This document shows positions 1 through 8,910 of a stretch of 64,000 nucleotides of DNA, one piece after another. Numbering within the stretch: position 1 is the first letter of the stretch; every line of letters starts with the position of its first letter. The translations under genes and the position numbers were made by a program. Source of the stretch: UBA2336 sp049306095 (lineage in GTDB: Bacteria > Bacteroidota > Bacteroidia > Cytophagales > Cyclobacteriaceae); contig JBAQPU010000009.1 of NCBI GenBank assembly GCA_049306095.1, forward strand, positions 10,887 to 74,886, read 5' to 3'. The notes beneath the pieces were generated by a model. The model was not told where the DNA came from. It saw only the letters and a program-made list of their open reading frames with translations, and made no database searches.

Positions 1-3000
1 ATAATATCCGAGGCCTTCTTGCCATTTATATTCAGATAAAACGTCTATCGGTTCCAGACCAGCGGCACGCATATCTTTCATGTGTAAAAATTCCATCGGT
101 CGGTCTGCCTTCAATTCAATTCGAATACGTAGCAAACTTCCTACTTCAATAGGATTGTCAGCCTTTAATTCAGTCAAAAACTCTCCTTGCTGATCTCGAC
201 TGACCAAAAATACTTTCTTGGATAATTTCAACGGAGTCTCGGCTGATGTGATCTTATCAAGATCTTCATAGTACTGCCAGTATAATCCAGCCCATGCAAT
301 ACCCTGATCTTTTTTCGATAGAGTCACCTCATTCATGGCAGGTGTTATCGCGTTTGCCTTCCAAGATGCTTTAAAGTATCCAGTTCCTGCTTCAGGTCGC
401 TGACCGGGTTCTACTTTCTGACCGCCAATGCTTACCTCCACTTGTTTGTCTAATGTAAGCCATTCAGTGCCATTCATAAGTAATGCATAAACCGCTTCTG
501 TGGTAGCCTTCGTAGTCTTCCATTGATTAGTTTGCTTATTTTTAAGTAACCAAATCCTCAGCTCATCAAGGGTTTGTAATTTTGATTTGTTTGACAATAG
601 TCCCTTCTCTGGAAGGACTTCTGAACAAGCCTCAATCAACAATGCCTGAGTTTCAATGGGAGACTCATACCAATACCAGCTTGCAACATTTTCCTTCCAA
701 TATATTCCCATCTCATCACTTACAATGGCATTCTCCAATATGGATTGAATAATAGCTTCGGCTTGCTTCGTGTTTTTCAGACGATGTTGAATTAGAGCAA
801 TCATCCCTTTCATGTACAGATTAAAATCCTTCCAGTATTTACCGGATTGCTTTTGAAAATACTCAACGGCAGGAAGGGCTTTTTCATTGATTTTAATATC
901 AGGAAAGAAGCTACGCATATACAAATAATGTATCTGTTCATGATAGATGTGTTGCTTGTCTAAAAAATCCTGTGATAGACGTTCACCTTCCTGACTTGTC
1001 TTAGCCTGTGTTTTTATAGATTTTGCCTGTTCAAGCAAGCTGGAATAATCTTTAAGAATTTCATTGTCAAGAAATGAAACCGCATTAGATAAAATTTTCG
1101 CTGTTTGCTCATTTCCTTTAACCTTCAAGTAGTTCAGATGTCCGAATCCTGAAGCCACATGCTGTGTTATGTACCGACTGGCGTATTTACCTCCGGCAAA
1201 CCAGGTGAACCCACCACTACTCAGTTGCAGCGCCTGAAGTTTGTCAAGCGTAGTGGATATCTGAGATTTCATCGTGTTTAGATCAAAAAGTAAAGCAATC
1301 CGTTTTTTTTGTTCGGTTTCACTTTGAGCTTCCCTCAACCAGGGTGTTTCACTTATAATGATGGATTTCAGTTCCTGATTTTTCTCGAGGTTGCTGATTA
1401 AGACATCGGATGAAGCCCATTGATCGAACACTTCTTTTACTTTAGGACTGCTGTTTACTACCTGGCTTGCAAGGGCGTTCGAATAATAGCGGGAGAATAG
1501 TTGTTCTGCACATTCGTGCGGAAACTCCATAAGGTACGGTAGCGCTTGAATAGCATACCATGCTGGATTTGAAGTTACTTCCAGTGTAAGTTGGTGATGC
1601 TGCAACGTTGGTGAGTTTGTATTCTTAAGCTTTTCAAGATGAAATGTTTTTGTCTCACCTGCTTTAACATACATGGGCAATGTCTCTGTCACAAGCATCC
1701 TATTGGAAAGAATGGGTAATGCATTTTGTTCACCGTCACTGAAGTTGCCAGCCTTTGCTACAACCTTGTATTGAATAGCATCTATTCCTGCTGGCACTTT
1801 GAGAGTCCACGAAACTTCGCTACTTCCTTTAGCAGTCAATTTGAAAGGTTGATTTCGAACCACGTTTTTAAACAAGGCATCAATGGGTTTACCGGTAACT
1901 GCATCGGACAACTGGAGTGCCACGTTTCCCGTTTTTTCCCGGTTTGTTAGATTGGAAATTTTAGCAGAGAAAATAATTTCATCATCAACACGCAAAAAAC
2001 GTGGTGCATTCGGTGTCACCATCAGTTCTTTCTGTGTAACGGCCTGTAATGTCTTCGAAGCCGTCAAGATATCTTGAGTGTGAGCAAGTACTTGTAGTTT
2101 CCACCGAGTAAGCGACTCGGGAGTAGTGAATGTGAAGCTTACCTTACCATTTATATCAGTTCGTAGATGAGGATAGAAAAATGCAGTTTCATTGAAGTTT
2201 TTTCTGGCATTTACTTTTGCCATTTCTTCATCCAGTTTCTTTTGACCTGATTTGGTAGTAACGATAATGACTCCATTGGTTGCTCTTGCTCCGTACAACG
2301 CAGTTGCTGCATTTCCTTTCAGAACCTGAATTGAGGCAAGGTCTTCATGATCAATACTTGAGAACTCAACGATTACGCCATCCACAACATACAAAGGCTT
2401 AGCGGCTCCATCTAAGGAAGTATTGCCCCTTATGGCAATTCCTGATGTACCTCCAGGCATACCTGTAACTTGTACTCCTTCAGCTCTACCCTGAAAATTC
2501 AAACTACCTGAGCTTATATTGTAGAACATCGCATCACTTGCCATTGAGTCAGCCAGTATCGTAGACACAGCGTATCCTAATGACCTTTTTTCAACTGGGA
2601 CCCCAAGGGCAGTTACAACCACTTCGGATAACTGTGTTACATCCATTGCCATCGCTACATCCATCATGTTCTTATTCCCAACCTTAGATTCCGCAGTCGC
2701 AAGTCCAATAAAACTAAACACAATCACATCACCCTTATCTGCTGAAAGTACGTATCGACCCTGTGCGTCTGAAGCTGTACCAATCGTAGTTCCTTTAATG
2801 ATAACATTTACACCTGGCAATGGTGATCCGTCTTCAGCACTCGTTATGGTTCCGGAAATCAACCCCTTCCTAAGACTTTTATTATTAAGCGTTGTTATTT
2901 TAGAAGGATCACCAAAGGGTACACCGGTCGAATGCAGCCTTTCTAAATACCGTTGATTCACGTAATAATTATTTGTAATACTAAACCCAAACCAATCCCA

Positions 3001-6000
3001 ATCATCAAAATATTGTTTCGGTGAAGTATAAAAACTTGTGCTCAGATTTCTAATGGTAAAATTCTGGCTATTGAAACTATTATCTGCTGAAATTCTATTT
3101 GAACTATAGTAATAAGGCTGCTGATTAAGGTTAAATGACCATTCATGAGGTTTGAATTGATCGAGCGATGCATCATACATCGAGGCAAGTATTTCAGCTT
3201 CCTTTCTCATCGGGTCGCTCCCTTTGATCGCAAAGCTCCATGTTTCTTTGCTACCTGGCTGAAGCTTGTCTTTGAATGTCAATGTCTCAATCTCAATCTG
3301 TTCGCGCTGTTTAACTACCGGGATTCGCTTCGTTATGTGATTGAATCCATTGTATTGAACGCTGGTTGCAAGAACATTAAAACCTCCTTCCATATCTTCT
3401 GTAATAGGAATTGTGATCTCACTTGAACCTGCAGAAAAATGCTTTACATAGGTCTTCGAGATTTTTTGGTTCTTATCAATATCAAGGGTGATGGTCGCAT
3501 CGGTTGACGCAGAGCCGATTTTTATTGTTGCAAGGTCACCAACGGTATAACTTGGTCGATTTGTCTCTACTATCATTACCTGGTTATCTGATACTGATTT
3601 GTCAGTAGGGTCAAACAAGTTGAAACGTGCTATATCTGTAACGGGATTACCATCTTTATCTTTGGTTTTAAGCTCTACGATGTAGCCACCTAACAGCCAT
3701 GATTTATCGACCTTCCATTTGATTTCATTTGATACAGCAGAATTAAATGGAATTTCAAGCATTAGCTTTTCCTTTTCAGGGAAACGCTCATCATCTTTAT
3801 CTTTATAAACATCGTGTGGAAAGATTTTTTTAAATTCTTCTTCCGACAGAATAGGAAGGTCGGGAGCAGGCCATGGACGTTCCCGTGTAGGAGTGGTCGA
3901 GCTCTTTACTTTGAAAATTTGAATAATTCCCTCGGAGGGAATTGGTTGGGAATTCAAATTTTCGATTGCTATTGATAATTTATTCTCTAAAGCTTTTCGA
4001 TTAATCTGCGCTTGTACATTCAGTGTTGCTGTCAGGCTGTGGTATCCAACATTTACACTTGTTGAAGCACTGCGGGTTTCGCCTGTCTTATCAGTCACAT
4101 CTGCATTGACTTCATAATGAAAAACAGGTAGTAAATCTTTTGAAATATCATCGCTTGTGGTTGCCTTGAAAGTAATCTGAAACTCACCTTCTTTATTTGT
4201 TACAGCTTCGCCACTTACAACTTCTTCCTCTTCTGAACGTGGATATCGGTTGCCCCAATAAGCCCAATGAGGATACCTGACGGTTCGCTTTACGTGATAG
4301 GCAATCTTAGCTCCATCAATTTTTGCTCCGCTAAAAGAAACTGCTTTTCCGCTAACCCTGATTGAGTCATTGATCTTATATGCGTCCTTTACGGATTCGA
4401 ATGTTACCTCAAATGTCGGTCGCTTATATTCTTCTACATTAATTTCGAATGGATTGTATTCAAAATGGTCCAGGTTGTCCCAGAACCTGCTAGTATCTTC
4501 TGAATCTTCATCGACATAAATTAAATACTCGCCAGTAATTCCTGATGCAGGTAATTTAAACTCTCCGCTAAAAGAACCATACGTATTGGTTTTGAGTCTC
4601 AGGTCACCAACTTCTTCTCCATTCGGGTCTTCGATGTATACATCAACATACTGACCCACAACTACAGACGAAACTTCGCCTTTTTTCTTGATTAGGATTC
4701 CTTTAAAATACACCGTTTGTCCTGGGCGATAAATACTCCGGTCAGTAAATAGAAATGCTTTTGCTGTGACATAATCATGGTTACGTTCGTTTCTGTAATT
4801 AGGGTACATTGTGTAGTCACCAAAGACAGCTTTATCATTTTCTTTTGTAACAGTTGTTGAAAATGTGATGTACTGTTTTTTAGGTAGCTCAACTTCAATA
4901 AACCCATCCTTATTAGAAGTGAAATGCTTATCAATAATTGATTCAGATTGATTTGCCCTGGATTTTACATGAACATCAGCTTCTTCCAAAGGACGGCCAG
5001 TATTCCTGTCCACAACCTGAAATCGCATAACGTCTTCAAATGAACTTTCAATCAAGCTCAAGTTCGTAGAATTATAGGTTGTAAATCCATAGATGCTATC
5101 TGGACTAGCGATCGCATAAGAAACAATTAAGTAAGTCCCACCCCCCAAAGGAGGCACTACGATCTCGGTACTATGTTGACGGTAGTCTTGAAGATTACGC
5201 AAGCCAACTTTCCAAGAAGCTGCTCTTTCTAACTTTGAAAGCTCAGCCTCCCGGGTGGAATCGTTCATTGATGAATGAAAACGCTGAGCAAACTCATCTG
5301 TGACCTTATACGTCAGAAATGATAGGCTATCGATGTTAGTATACTCGACCAGAATTCTTGAGGGAGACTGAATTGGAACATATTCTTCCGCTTTTAATGA
5401 CAAACTCTGACTAAGGATATGTTCTTTTAAAACCAAACACTTTTCAGCTCCATCACTTTTTCCAAACTTTTGAATTACTTCATTACAAATAGCGAGGGCT
5501 TCTTTCTTCTTGAACTGATTTTCAGAACCTGTTTGATCACCCTCCCGATTAGCTATATCAGCAAGCTCAAAAGCTACCAGAGCAGAAACCGGATGATTAG
5601 CCCATTCCGCTCTAAGCTTTGTTAAAGCGGATTTAAAAAGTTCCTCTTCATTTTTGAACTCACCATGAGAAACCAAAAAATGGAAATATTCCAATTTCAA
5701 GTTTACGTATGCTGTTGGGTCCTTATCCGCTTTATGAAAAGCAAACAATGCCTTAAAGATTTTTAGCGCTTCGACAGTATGGTTAAGACTATCGGCTGGT
5801 AGCATAATATTATCAATGTTTTCGAAATAGGTTGGATCTTCCAACGCTAAATCCACATTGAAATCTGAAAATGGGCCTTCATTCGCGCTGTAAAAGTCAA
5901 GCGCATTGTGAGCCAGAAAATCAAACAAGGTGGGTCGATATGATTTTGATTGCAGTGCTTCAATTAATAATTCATCGATTGTAGAAAGCTTTACAGCCTG

Positions 6001-6495
6001 TGTGGATTGGCTGTTTTGGAACGATCCCTGAAAATGGTTGTGTATTTCCCGAAACATGGCATCAGCATCCCAAGTACGAAAATCATCAACATTAACGACT
6101 AGTTCCGCTCGCGACCGATTATAATACGTCCACCTGTTTCCCTGAAAATAATCCCAATAGATATTGGCAAGCACAGACTCCAAGATATTCTTTAGTGGCG
6201 CTTGACTTGACTTAATTTCATCCTTCCATTTTTTGACTATTAATAATTCGGCATCAGGCTGTGTCAGTGCAAATTTGGATTGGTAGAGAAGAGCCTTAAC
6301 GCTTTGCGTAGCATTCTTGTCATGTTTGGCCTTTGCATAAATCTGGTCTACAACCTCCAAAGCGGACTTTGGCAATGCCCTTACTTCAAACTTATATACC
6401 TGGGACCAGTGCTTAGTGTAGAAATCCTCCTGAGCTAGTAATGGGGATGCAAAAAGTACTAAAATTGATAGTAGGATCGGATCAAGAACTCTCAT
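1..6495 (-). CDS. Alpha-2-macroglobulin family protein with inserted CarboxypepD_reg and SusC-type plug domains (3' end outside window)
   Basis: The frame is open from the ATG at 6495 to the window edge: 2165 codons with no stop. The N-terminus is a signal peptide (MRVLDPILL, hydrophobic core, cut near LLA/QED). An MG2 signature with SIYRPGQTVYFKG lies near residue 590 and VEEYKRPTFEV (MG3) near 686. MYDASLDQF (MG5/6-like) is near 1106. Residues about 1214-1290 form a carboxypeptidase-regulatory-like domain (GTITSAEDGSPLPGVNV), followed to about 1420 by a SusC plug (PLYVVDG, IQVLKGNAATALYGARA, NGVIIVTTKSG). The A2M domain resumes at NFNETAFFYPHLRTD (about 1450), and the thioester motif CAEQ is at C1662-Q1665. 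Bacterial A2Ms are thought to trap proteases in the periplasm or at the surface. No barrel is present within the visible sequence, so this is not a TonB transporter. The identity is secure; the role of the insert is unknown. Confidence 0.93.
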   Translation of the reverse strand, partial: MRVLDPILLSILVLFASPLLAQEDFYTKHWSQVYKFEVRALPKSALEVVDQIYAKAKHDKNATQSVKALLYQSKFALTQPDAELLIVKKWKDEIKSSQAPLKNILESVLANIYWDYFQGNRWTYYNRSRAELVVNVDDFRTWDADAMFREIHNHFQGSFQNSQSTQAVKLSTIDELLIEALQSKSYRPTLFDFLAHNALDFYSANEGPFSDFNVDLALEDPTYFENIDNIMLPADSLNHTVEALKIFKALFAFHKADKDPTAYVNLKLEYFHFLVSHGEFKNEEELFKSALTKLRAEWANHPVSALVAFELADIANREGDQTGSENQFKKKEALAICNEVIQKFGKSDGAEKCLVLKEHILSQSLSLKAEEYVPIQSPSRILVEYTNIDSLSFLTYKVTDEFAQRFHSSMNDSTREAELSKLERAASWKVGLRNLQDYRQHSTEIVVPPLGGGTYLIVSYAIASPDSIYGFTTYNSTNLSLIESSFEDVMRFQVVDRNTGRPLEEADVHVKSRANQSESIIDKHFTSNKDGFIEVELPKKQYITFSTTVTKENDKAVFGDYTMYPNYRNERNHDYVTAKAFLFTDRSIYRPGQTVYFKGILIKKKGEVSSVVVGQYVDVYIEDPNGEEVGDLRLKTNTYGSFSGEFKLPASGITGEYLIYVDEDSEDTSRFWDNLDHFEYNPFEINVEEYKRPTFEVTFESVKDAYKINDSIRVSGKAVSFSGAKIDGAKIAYHVKRTVRYPHWAYWGNRYPRSEEEEVVSGEAVTNKEGEFQITFKATTSDDISKDLLPVFHYEVNADVTDKTGETRSASTSVNVGYHSLTATLNVQAQINRKALENKLSIAIENLNSQPIPSEGIIQIFKVKSSTTPTRERPWPAPDLPILSEEEFKKIFPHDVYKDKDDERFPEKEKLMLEIPFNSAVSNEIKWKVDKSWLLGGYIVELKTKDKDGNPVTDIARFNLFDPTDKSVSDNQVMIVETNRPSYTVGDLATIKIGSASTDATITLDIDKNQKISKTYVKHFSAGSSEITIPITEDMEGGFNVLATSVQYNGFNHITKRIPVVKQREQIEIETLTFKDKLQPGSKETWSFAIKGSDPMRKEAEILASMYDASLDQFKPHEWSFNLNQQPYYYSSNRISADNSFNSQNFTIRNLSTSFYTSPKQYFDDWDWFGFSITNNYYVNQRYLERLHSTGVPFGDPSKITTLNNKSLRKGLISGTITSAEDGSPLPGVNVIIKGTTIGTASDAQGRYVLSADKGDVIVFSFIGLATAESKVGNKNMMDVAMAMDVTQLSEVVVTALGVPVEKRSLGYAVSTILADSMASDAMFYNISSGSLNFQGRAEGVQVTGMPGGTSGIAIRGNTSLDGAAKPLYVVDGVIVEFSSIDHEDLASIQVLKGNAATALYGARATNGVIIVTTKSGQKKLDEEMAKVNARKNFNETAFFYPHLRTDINGKVSFTFTTPESLTRWKLQVLAHTQDILTASKTLQAVTQKELMVTPNAPRFLRVDDEIIFSAKISNLTNREKTGNVALQLSDAVTGKPIDALFKNVVRNQPFKLTAKGSSEVSWTLKVPAGIDAIQYKVVAKAGNFSDGEQNALPILSNRMLVTETLPMYVKAGETKTFHLEKLKNTNSPTLQHHQLTLEVTSNPAWYAIQALPYLMEFPHECAEQLFSRYYSNALASQVVNSSPKVKEVFDQWASSDVLISNLEKNQELKSIIISETPWLREAQSETEQKKRIALLFDLNTMKSQISTTLDKLQALQLSSGGFTWFAGGKYASRYITQHVASGFGHLNYLKVKGNEQTAKILSNAVSFLDNEILKDYSSLLEQAKSIKTQAKTSQEGERLSQDFLDKQHIYHEQIHYLYMRSFFPDIKINEKALPAVEYFQKQSGKYWKDFNLYMKGMIALIQHRLKNTKQAEAIIQSILENAIVSDEMGIYWKENVASWYWYESPIETQALLIEACSEVLPEKGLLSNKSKLQTLDELRIWLLKNKQTNQWKTTKATTEAVYALLMNGTEWLTLDKQVEVSIGGQKVEPGQRPEAGTGYFKASWKANAITPAMNEVTLSKKDQGIAWAGLYWQYYEDLDKITSAETPLKLSKKVFLVSRDQQGEFLTELKADNPIEVGSLLRIRIELKADRPMEFLHMKDMRAAGLEPIDVLSEYKWQEGLGYY

Positions 6496-6648
6496 AGTAT
6501 TTGGTTAGGTAACAATATGATGCTTAGATATTATTTATTCCATATATAAAATGACTATTAGGCAACATCGTAAATATTTTGGCAAAGAGTTCATTAGCTA
6601 ACACAGGCATTGAATACGGTGTTTAGCCGTTAAAAAACTTTAACTGCA

Positions 6649-6656
6649 CAAATATA
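6649..6656 (-). promoter_or_regulatory. Candidate -7 box (TATATTTG) for the alpha-2-macroglobulin gene
   Basis: Read on the minus strand, the site is an exact TAnnTTTG, the Bacteroidetes primary-sigma -7 element. Twenty bases upstream there is only TTTA in place of TTTG. It would give a leader of roughly 145 bases before the ATG at 6495. Supported by motif match only. Confidence 0.4.
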
Positions 6657-6743
6657 GAGAGGTAACTAAAAAACCTTAAAGCAGAACCACTATAAAACCT
6701 ATCTTAAACAGGTTCTTCCACCCATCAGTGTGACAGTGCCTCC

Positions 6744-7028
6744 ATGCTGCCTTCCGAAGAATCCGGTTCCTGCTCAAACCTTGATTGGCTCGAAACACTC
6801 ATTCAAAACGCCCAACAAAGTTCCTCCCGCGCAGTGGTGGTTCGCTATCAGTACCATCATCAAACGGTTTACTGCATCAACACTTGTATTGATTGTGCCG
6901 ACAGCATGAGTCAGGTATTCACCTGTTCAGGCGAGGTCATTTGCCAGTTTGGTGGAATTGCCGGTTTGAACACGTGCCCCGACTTTGAAAAAACCGCGAT
7001 CGGTCGAAAGGTGATTTGGCATACTTGA
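6744..7028 (+). CDS. DUF6970-like small cysteine-rich protein, possibly lacking its export signal
   Basis: The 94-residue product contains a core, VVRYQYHHQTVYCIN followed by CSGEVICQFGGIAG and CPDFEK, that resembles the DUF6970 family as I remember it: a 'YxYxGKTVYYV' strand, cysteines, then a 'C.p.GG..G...C.DF' end. Family members are normally exported or lipoproteins, but no signal peptide precedes this core. The in-frame sequence upstream of the ATG reads GSSTHQCDSAS back to a TAA at 6705-6707, so an N-terminal segment may have been lost. Eight cysteines would suit an exported disulphide protein. Function unknown. It is a real gene or a remnant; family assignment is tentative. Confidence 0.5.
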   Translation: MLPSEESGSCSNLDWLETLIQNAQQSSSRAVVVRYQYHHQTVYCINTCIDCADSMSQVFTCSGEVICQFGGIAGLNTCPDFEKTAIGRKVIWHT

Positions 7029-7035
7029 TTTAGGC

Positions 7036-7066
7036 TTTGCATCCACGCCAATTCATGATAGCTTTG
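7036..7066 (+). promoter_or_regulatory. Bacteroidetes-type promoter, TTTG-N19-TAGCTTTG
   Basis: TTTG at 7036-7039 and TAGCTTTG at 7059-7066 are separated by 19 bases, an exact fit to the -33/-7 consensus. Expected transcription would begin near 7073, only about 8 bases before the ATG at 7081, implying an almost leaderless message. Confidence 0.65.
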
Positions 7067-7080
7067 TATAAACTGCCGGC

Positions 7081-8241
7081 ATGGATCTTACCATTCTATT
7101 TTCTCCGATTGATGAATCGGTTTACTCCGATATAACTTCGCCCGCTTCCTTTTATAAAAACATCCGCATCTTCGGTGATAAAATGCCGGGCTATAAAGAT
7201 GCCCACATCGCCATTTTCGGAGTGAAAGAGGCACGCGGCACTTCGGTTAACCAGGGCGCAGCGCAAGGCCCCGATGAAATCCGTAAAAAGTTGTACACCC
7301 TCAAAAAAGGAAACGGCAGCTACCGTATTGTTGACCTGGGAAATTTAAACCCCGGCCACGACCTGGACGAAACGTATGTGCGCATCAGTGAAGTGTGCCG
7401 CATGTTACTGGAAAGCAATGTATTGCCCATTGTACTGGGGGGCACACACGACCTCACCTACGGCCAGTACTGCGGTTACGAAACCATGAACAAACTGGTA
7501 AGCTTGCTGAATGTTGATGCCTTTTTGGATTTAGAAGATAAGCGTGAAGCCGATGCCAATCAGCGGCATATTCATAAACTGATGCTGCACGAACCCAATT
7601 TTTTGTTCAGCTATACACACCTGGCCTATCAGAGTTATTTAATTGATCCGTTATCGGTTTCCATTTTGGAGAAACTCTACTTCGAAGCATTCCGCATCGG
7701 GCAGATGCGAACCAGTTTACAGGAAATGGAACCCACTATTCGCAATGCCGATTTACTTTCCTTTGACATTACCGCCATTCGATCTTCAGACGCCCCCGGC
7801 AATGCACATGCACAACCGTTTGGACTAACCGGTGAAGAGGCTTGCCAAATTTGCTGGTATGCAGGCCTCAATGAAAAACTAAGTTCGGTTGGGTTTTATG
7901 AATACAATCCGGACAACGATGATGCACACCGGAAGACGGCTTCGGTGGTTGCTACGATGATCTGGTATTTCATCGAAGGATTTTACCATCGCAAAAAAGA
8001 GCAGAACTTTAAAAGCAACGATTTTATTAAATACGTGGTGGCATTAAATGCCGAACCTGAAACCATTACATTTTACAAAAGTAAGTTCAGCGAAAAGTGG
8101 TGGATGGAAGTGCCCTACCCCACGGGGCAGGCCAGGTACTCGCGCAACAGCATTGTGCCATGCAGTTACAACGACTACCAGCAAGCTACCAAGGGAGATG
8201 TGCCAGAGCGGTATATCAGCACAATGGCGAAATTAATGTAA
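7081..8241 (+). CDS. Arginase/formimidoylglutamase-fold protein with degenerate metal site
   Basis: A 386-residue ureohydrolase-fold protein. The three family motifs are recognisable: GGTHDLTYGQY for GGxHD, NVDAFLDLE for DAHxD, and SFDITAIRSSDAPG for SxDxDxxDxxxAPG. VGFYEYNP matches the C-terminal E-x-NP strand. Two usual manganese ligands are replaced: the motif-2 His is Phe and the second motif-3 Asp is Thr. Active members hydrolyse guanidino or formimino groups with two Mn ions. This copy may bind one metal, use another substrate or be a pseudoenzyme. It is longer than typical HutG (about 310-320 residues), with an extra N-terminal segment and a C-terminal tail. It sits alone behind a strong consensus promoter, with no hut genes nearby. 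Confidence 0.8.
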   Translation: MDLTILFSPIDESVYSDITSPASFYKNIRIFGDKMPGYKDAHIAIFGVKEARGTSVNQGAAQGPDEIRKKLYTLKKGNGSYRIVDLGNLNPGHDLDETYVRISEVCRMLLESNVLPIVLGGTHDLTYGQYCGYETMNKLVSLLNVDAFLDLEDKREADANQRHIHKLMLHEPNFLFSYTHLAYQSYLIDPLSVSILEKLYFEAFRIGQMRTSLQEMEPTIRNADLLSFDITAIRSSDAPGNAHAQPFGLTGEEACQICWYAGLNEKLSSVGFYEYNPDNDDAHRKTASVVATMIWYFIEGFYHRKKEQNFKSNDFIKYVVALNAEPETITFYKSKFSEKWWMEVPYPTGQARYSRNSIVPCSYNDYQQATKGDVPERYISTMAKLM

Positions 8242-8365
8242 CGCATATCGGGTGATGGATTGAATTATTTTAATCGCCACCTTTATCACTAAACCACTAG
8301 GCTTGAAAGTCCATAGGTTAGAAAAAAGAATGAAATTCTTTTTAAATACCAAATCAGTTCTTCAC

Positions 8366-8448
8366 AGTCATGCTGAACCTGCCTACCGCAGGCAGGCTTG
8401 TTTCAGCATCTGTACCACAAAAGACCCTGAAACGATTTCAGGGTGACA
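8366..8448. repeat. Interspersed palindromic repeat element
   Basis: Outer arms GTCATGCTGAA (8367 onward) and TTCAGGGTGACA (to 8448) are imperfect inverted copies. Inside are a 7-bp stem CCTGCCT/AGGCAGG (8378-8396), TTTCAGCATC, and a second hairpin CCCTGAAA/TTTCAGGG (8425-8443). Families of this look are scattered between genes in Bacteroidota. No transposase is linked to it. Confidence 0.6.
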
Positions 8449-8517
8449 TTAAGAATATTTTTAGAAACAGAAAGTCTTGCGCTTAAAGCGAATAGTTTCA
8501 ATTAACAACAATGACCA

Positions 8518-8898
8518 ATGAATCAAACTCAACTTGCACTCGCGGCTGTTCGGGTGGCGGCAGCAGCAACGATGGTCATTCACGGTGTTACCCGGCTCAG
8601 CCTCGGCACCGTATCCGATTTTGATGGATGGCTGGCCTCTTTTGGTTTCCCTTCTTACACTGCCTGGGGAATTACTTTTTTTGAAATCCTGGGCGGACTG
8701 ATATTAATCTGGGGGAAGAAATGGGCGCCTGCACTCTGCATAATCTTTTCTATTCAACTAATCATGGGCATCGTTCTGGTTCATGCCCGCGAAGGATGGT
8801 TTGTGGTGGGCGCAGGCCGAAACGGCATGGAGTACAATGTGCTGCTGATCATTTGCTTTGCCAGTACAGCAGTGGCCAATTGGAAGAGGAAAGAATAG
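8518..8898 (+). CDS. DoxX family membrane protein
   Basis: A 126-residue protein with four hydrophobic segments (about residues 5-25, 48-66, 70-90 and 103-122) and the DoxX-type N-terminus 'RVAAAATMVIHGVTRL' followed by a conserved FEILGG motif in the second helix. DoxX proteins are small inner-membrane proteins, some tied to thiosulfate:quinone oxidoreductase or oxidative stress; the substrate here cannot be told. The ATG at 8518 is chosen because the ATG at 8511 is in another frame. It converges on the next gene with 12 bases between them. Confidence 0.85.
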   Translation: MNQTQLALAAVRVAAAATMVIHGVTRLSLGTVSDFDGWLASFGFPSYTAWGITFFEILGGLILIWGKKWAPALCIIFSIQLIMGIVLVHAREGWFVVGAGRNGMEYNVLLIICFASTAVANWKRKE

Positions 8899-8910
8899 GT
8901 TATTCAGTTT

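Noticed and set aside
2230..2860. A separate TonB-dependent receptor gene or a pseudogene of one
   Set aside because: The plug is in frame with A2M sequence on both sides and no barrel is present, so it is a domain of the larger protein.
1726..3426. Several short plus-strand frames at 1726-3426
   Set aside because: They are shadows of the long alpha-2-macroglobulin frame on the other strand, which is open throughout.
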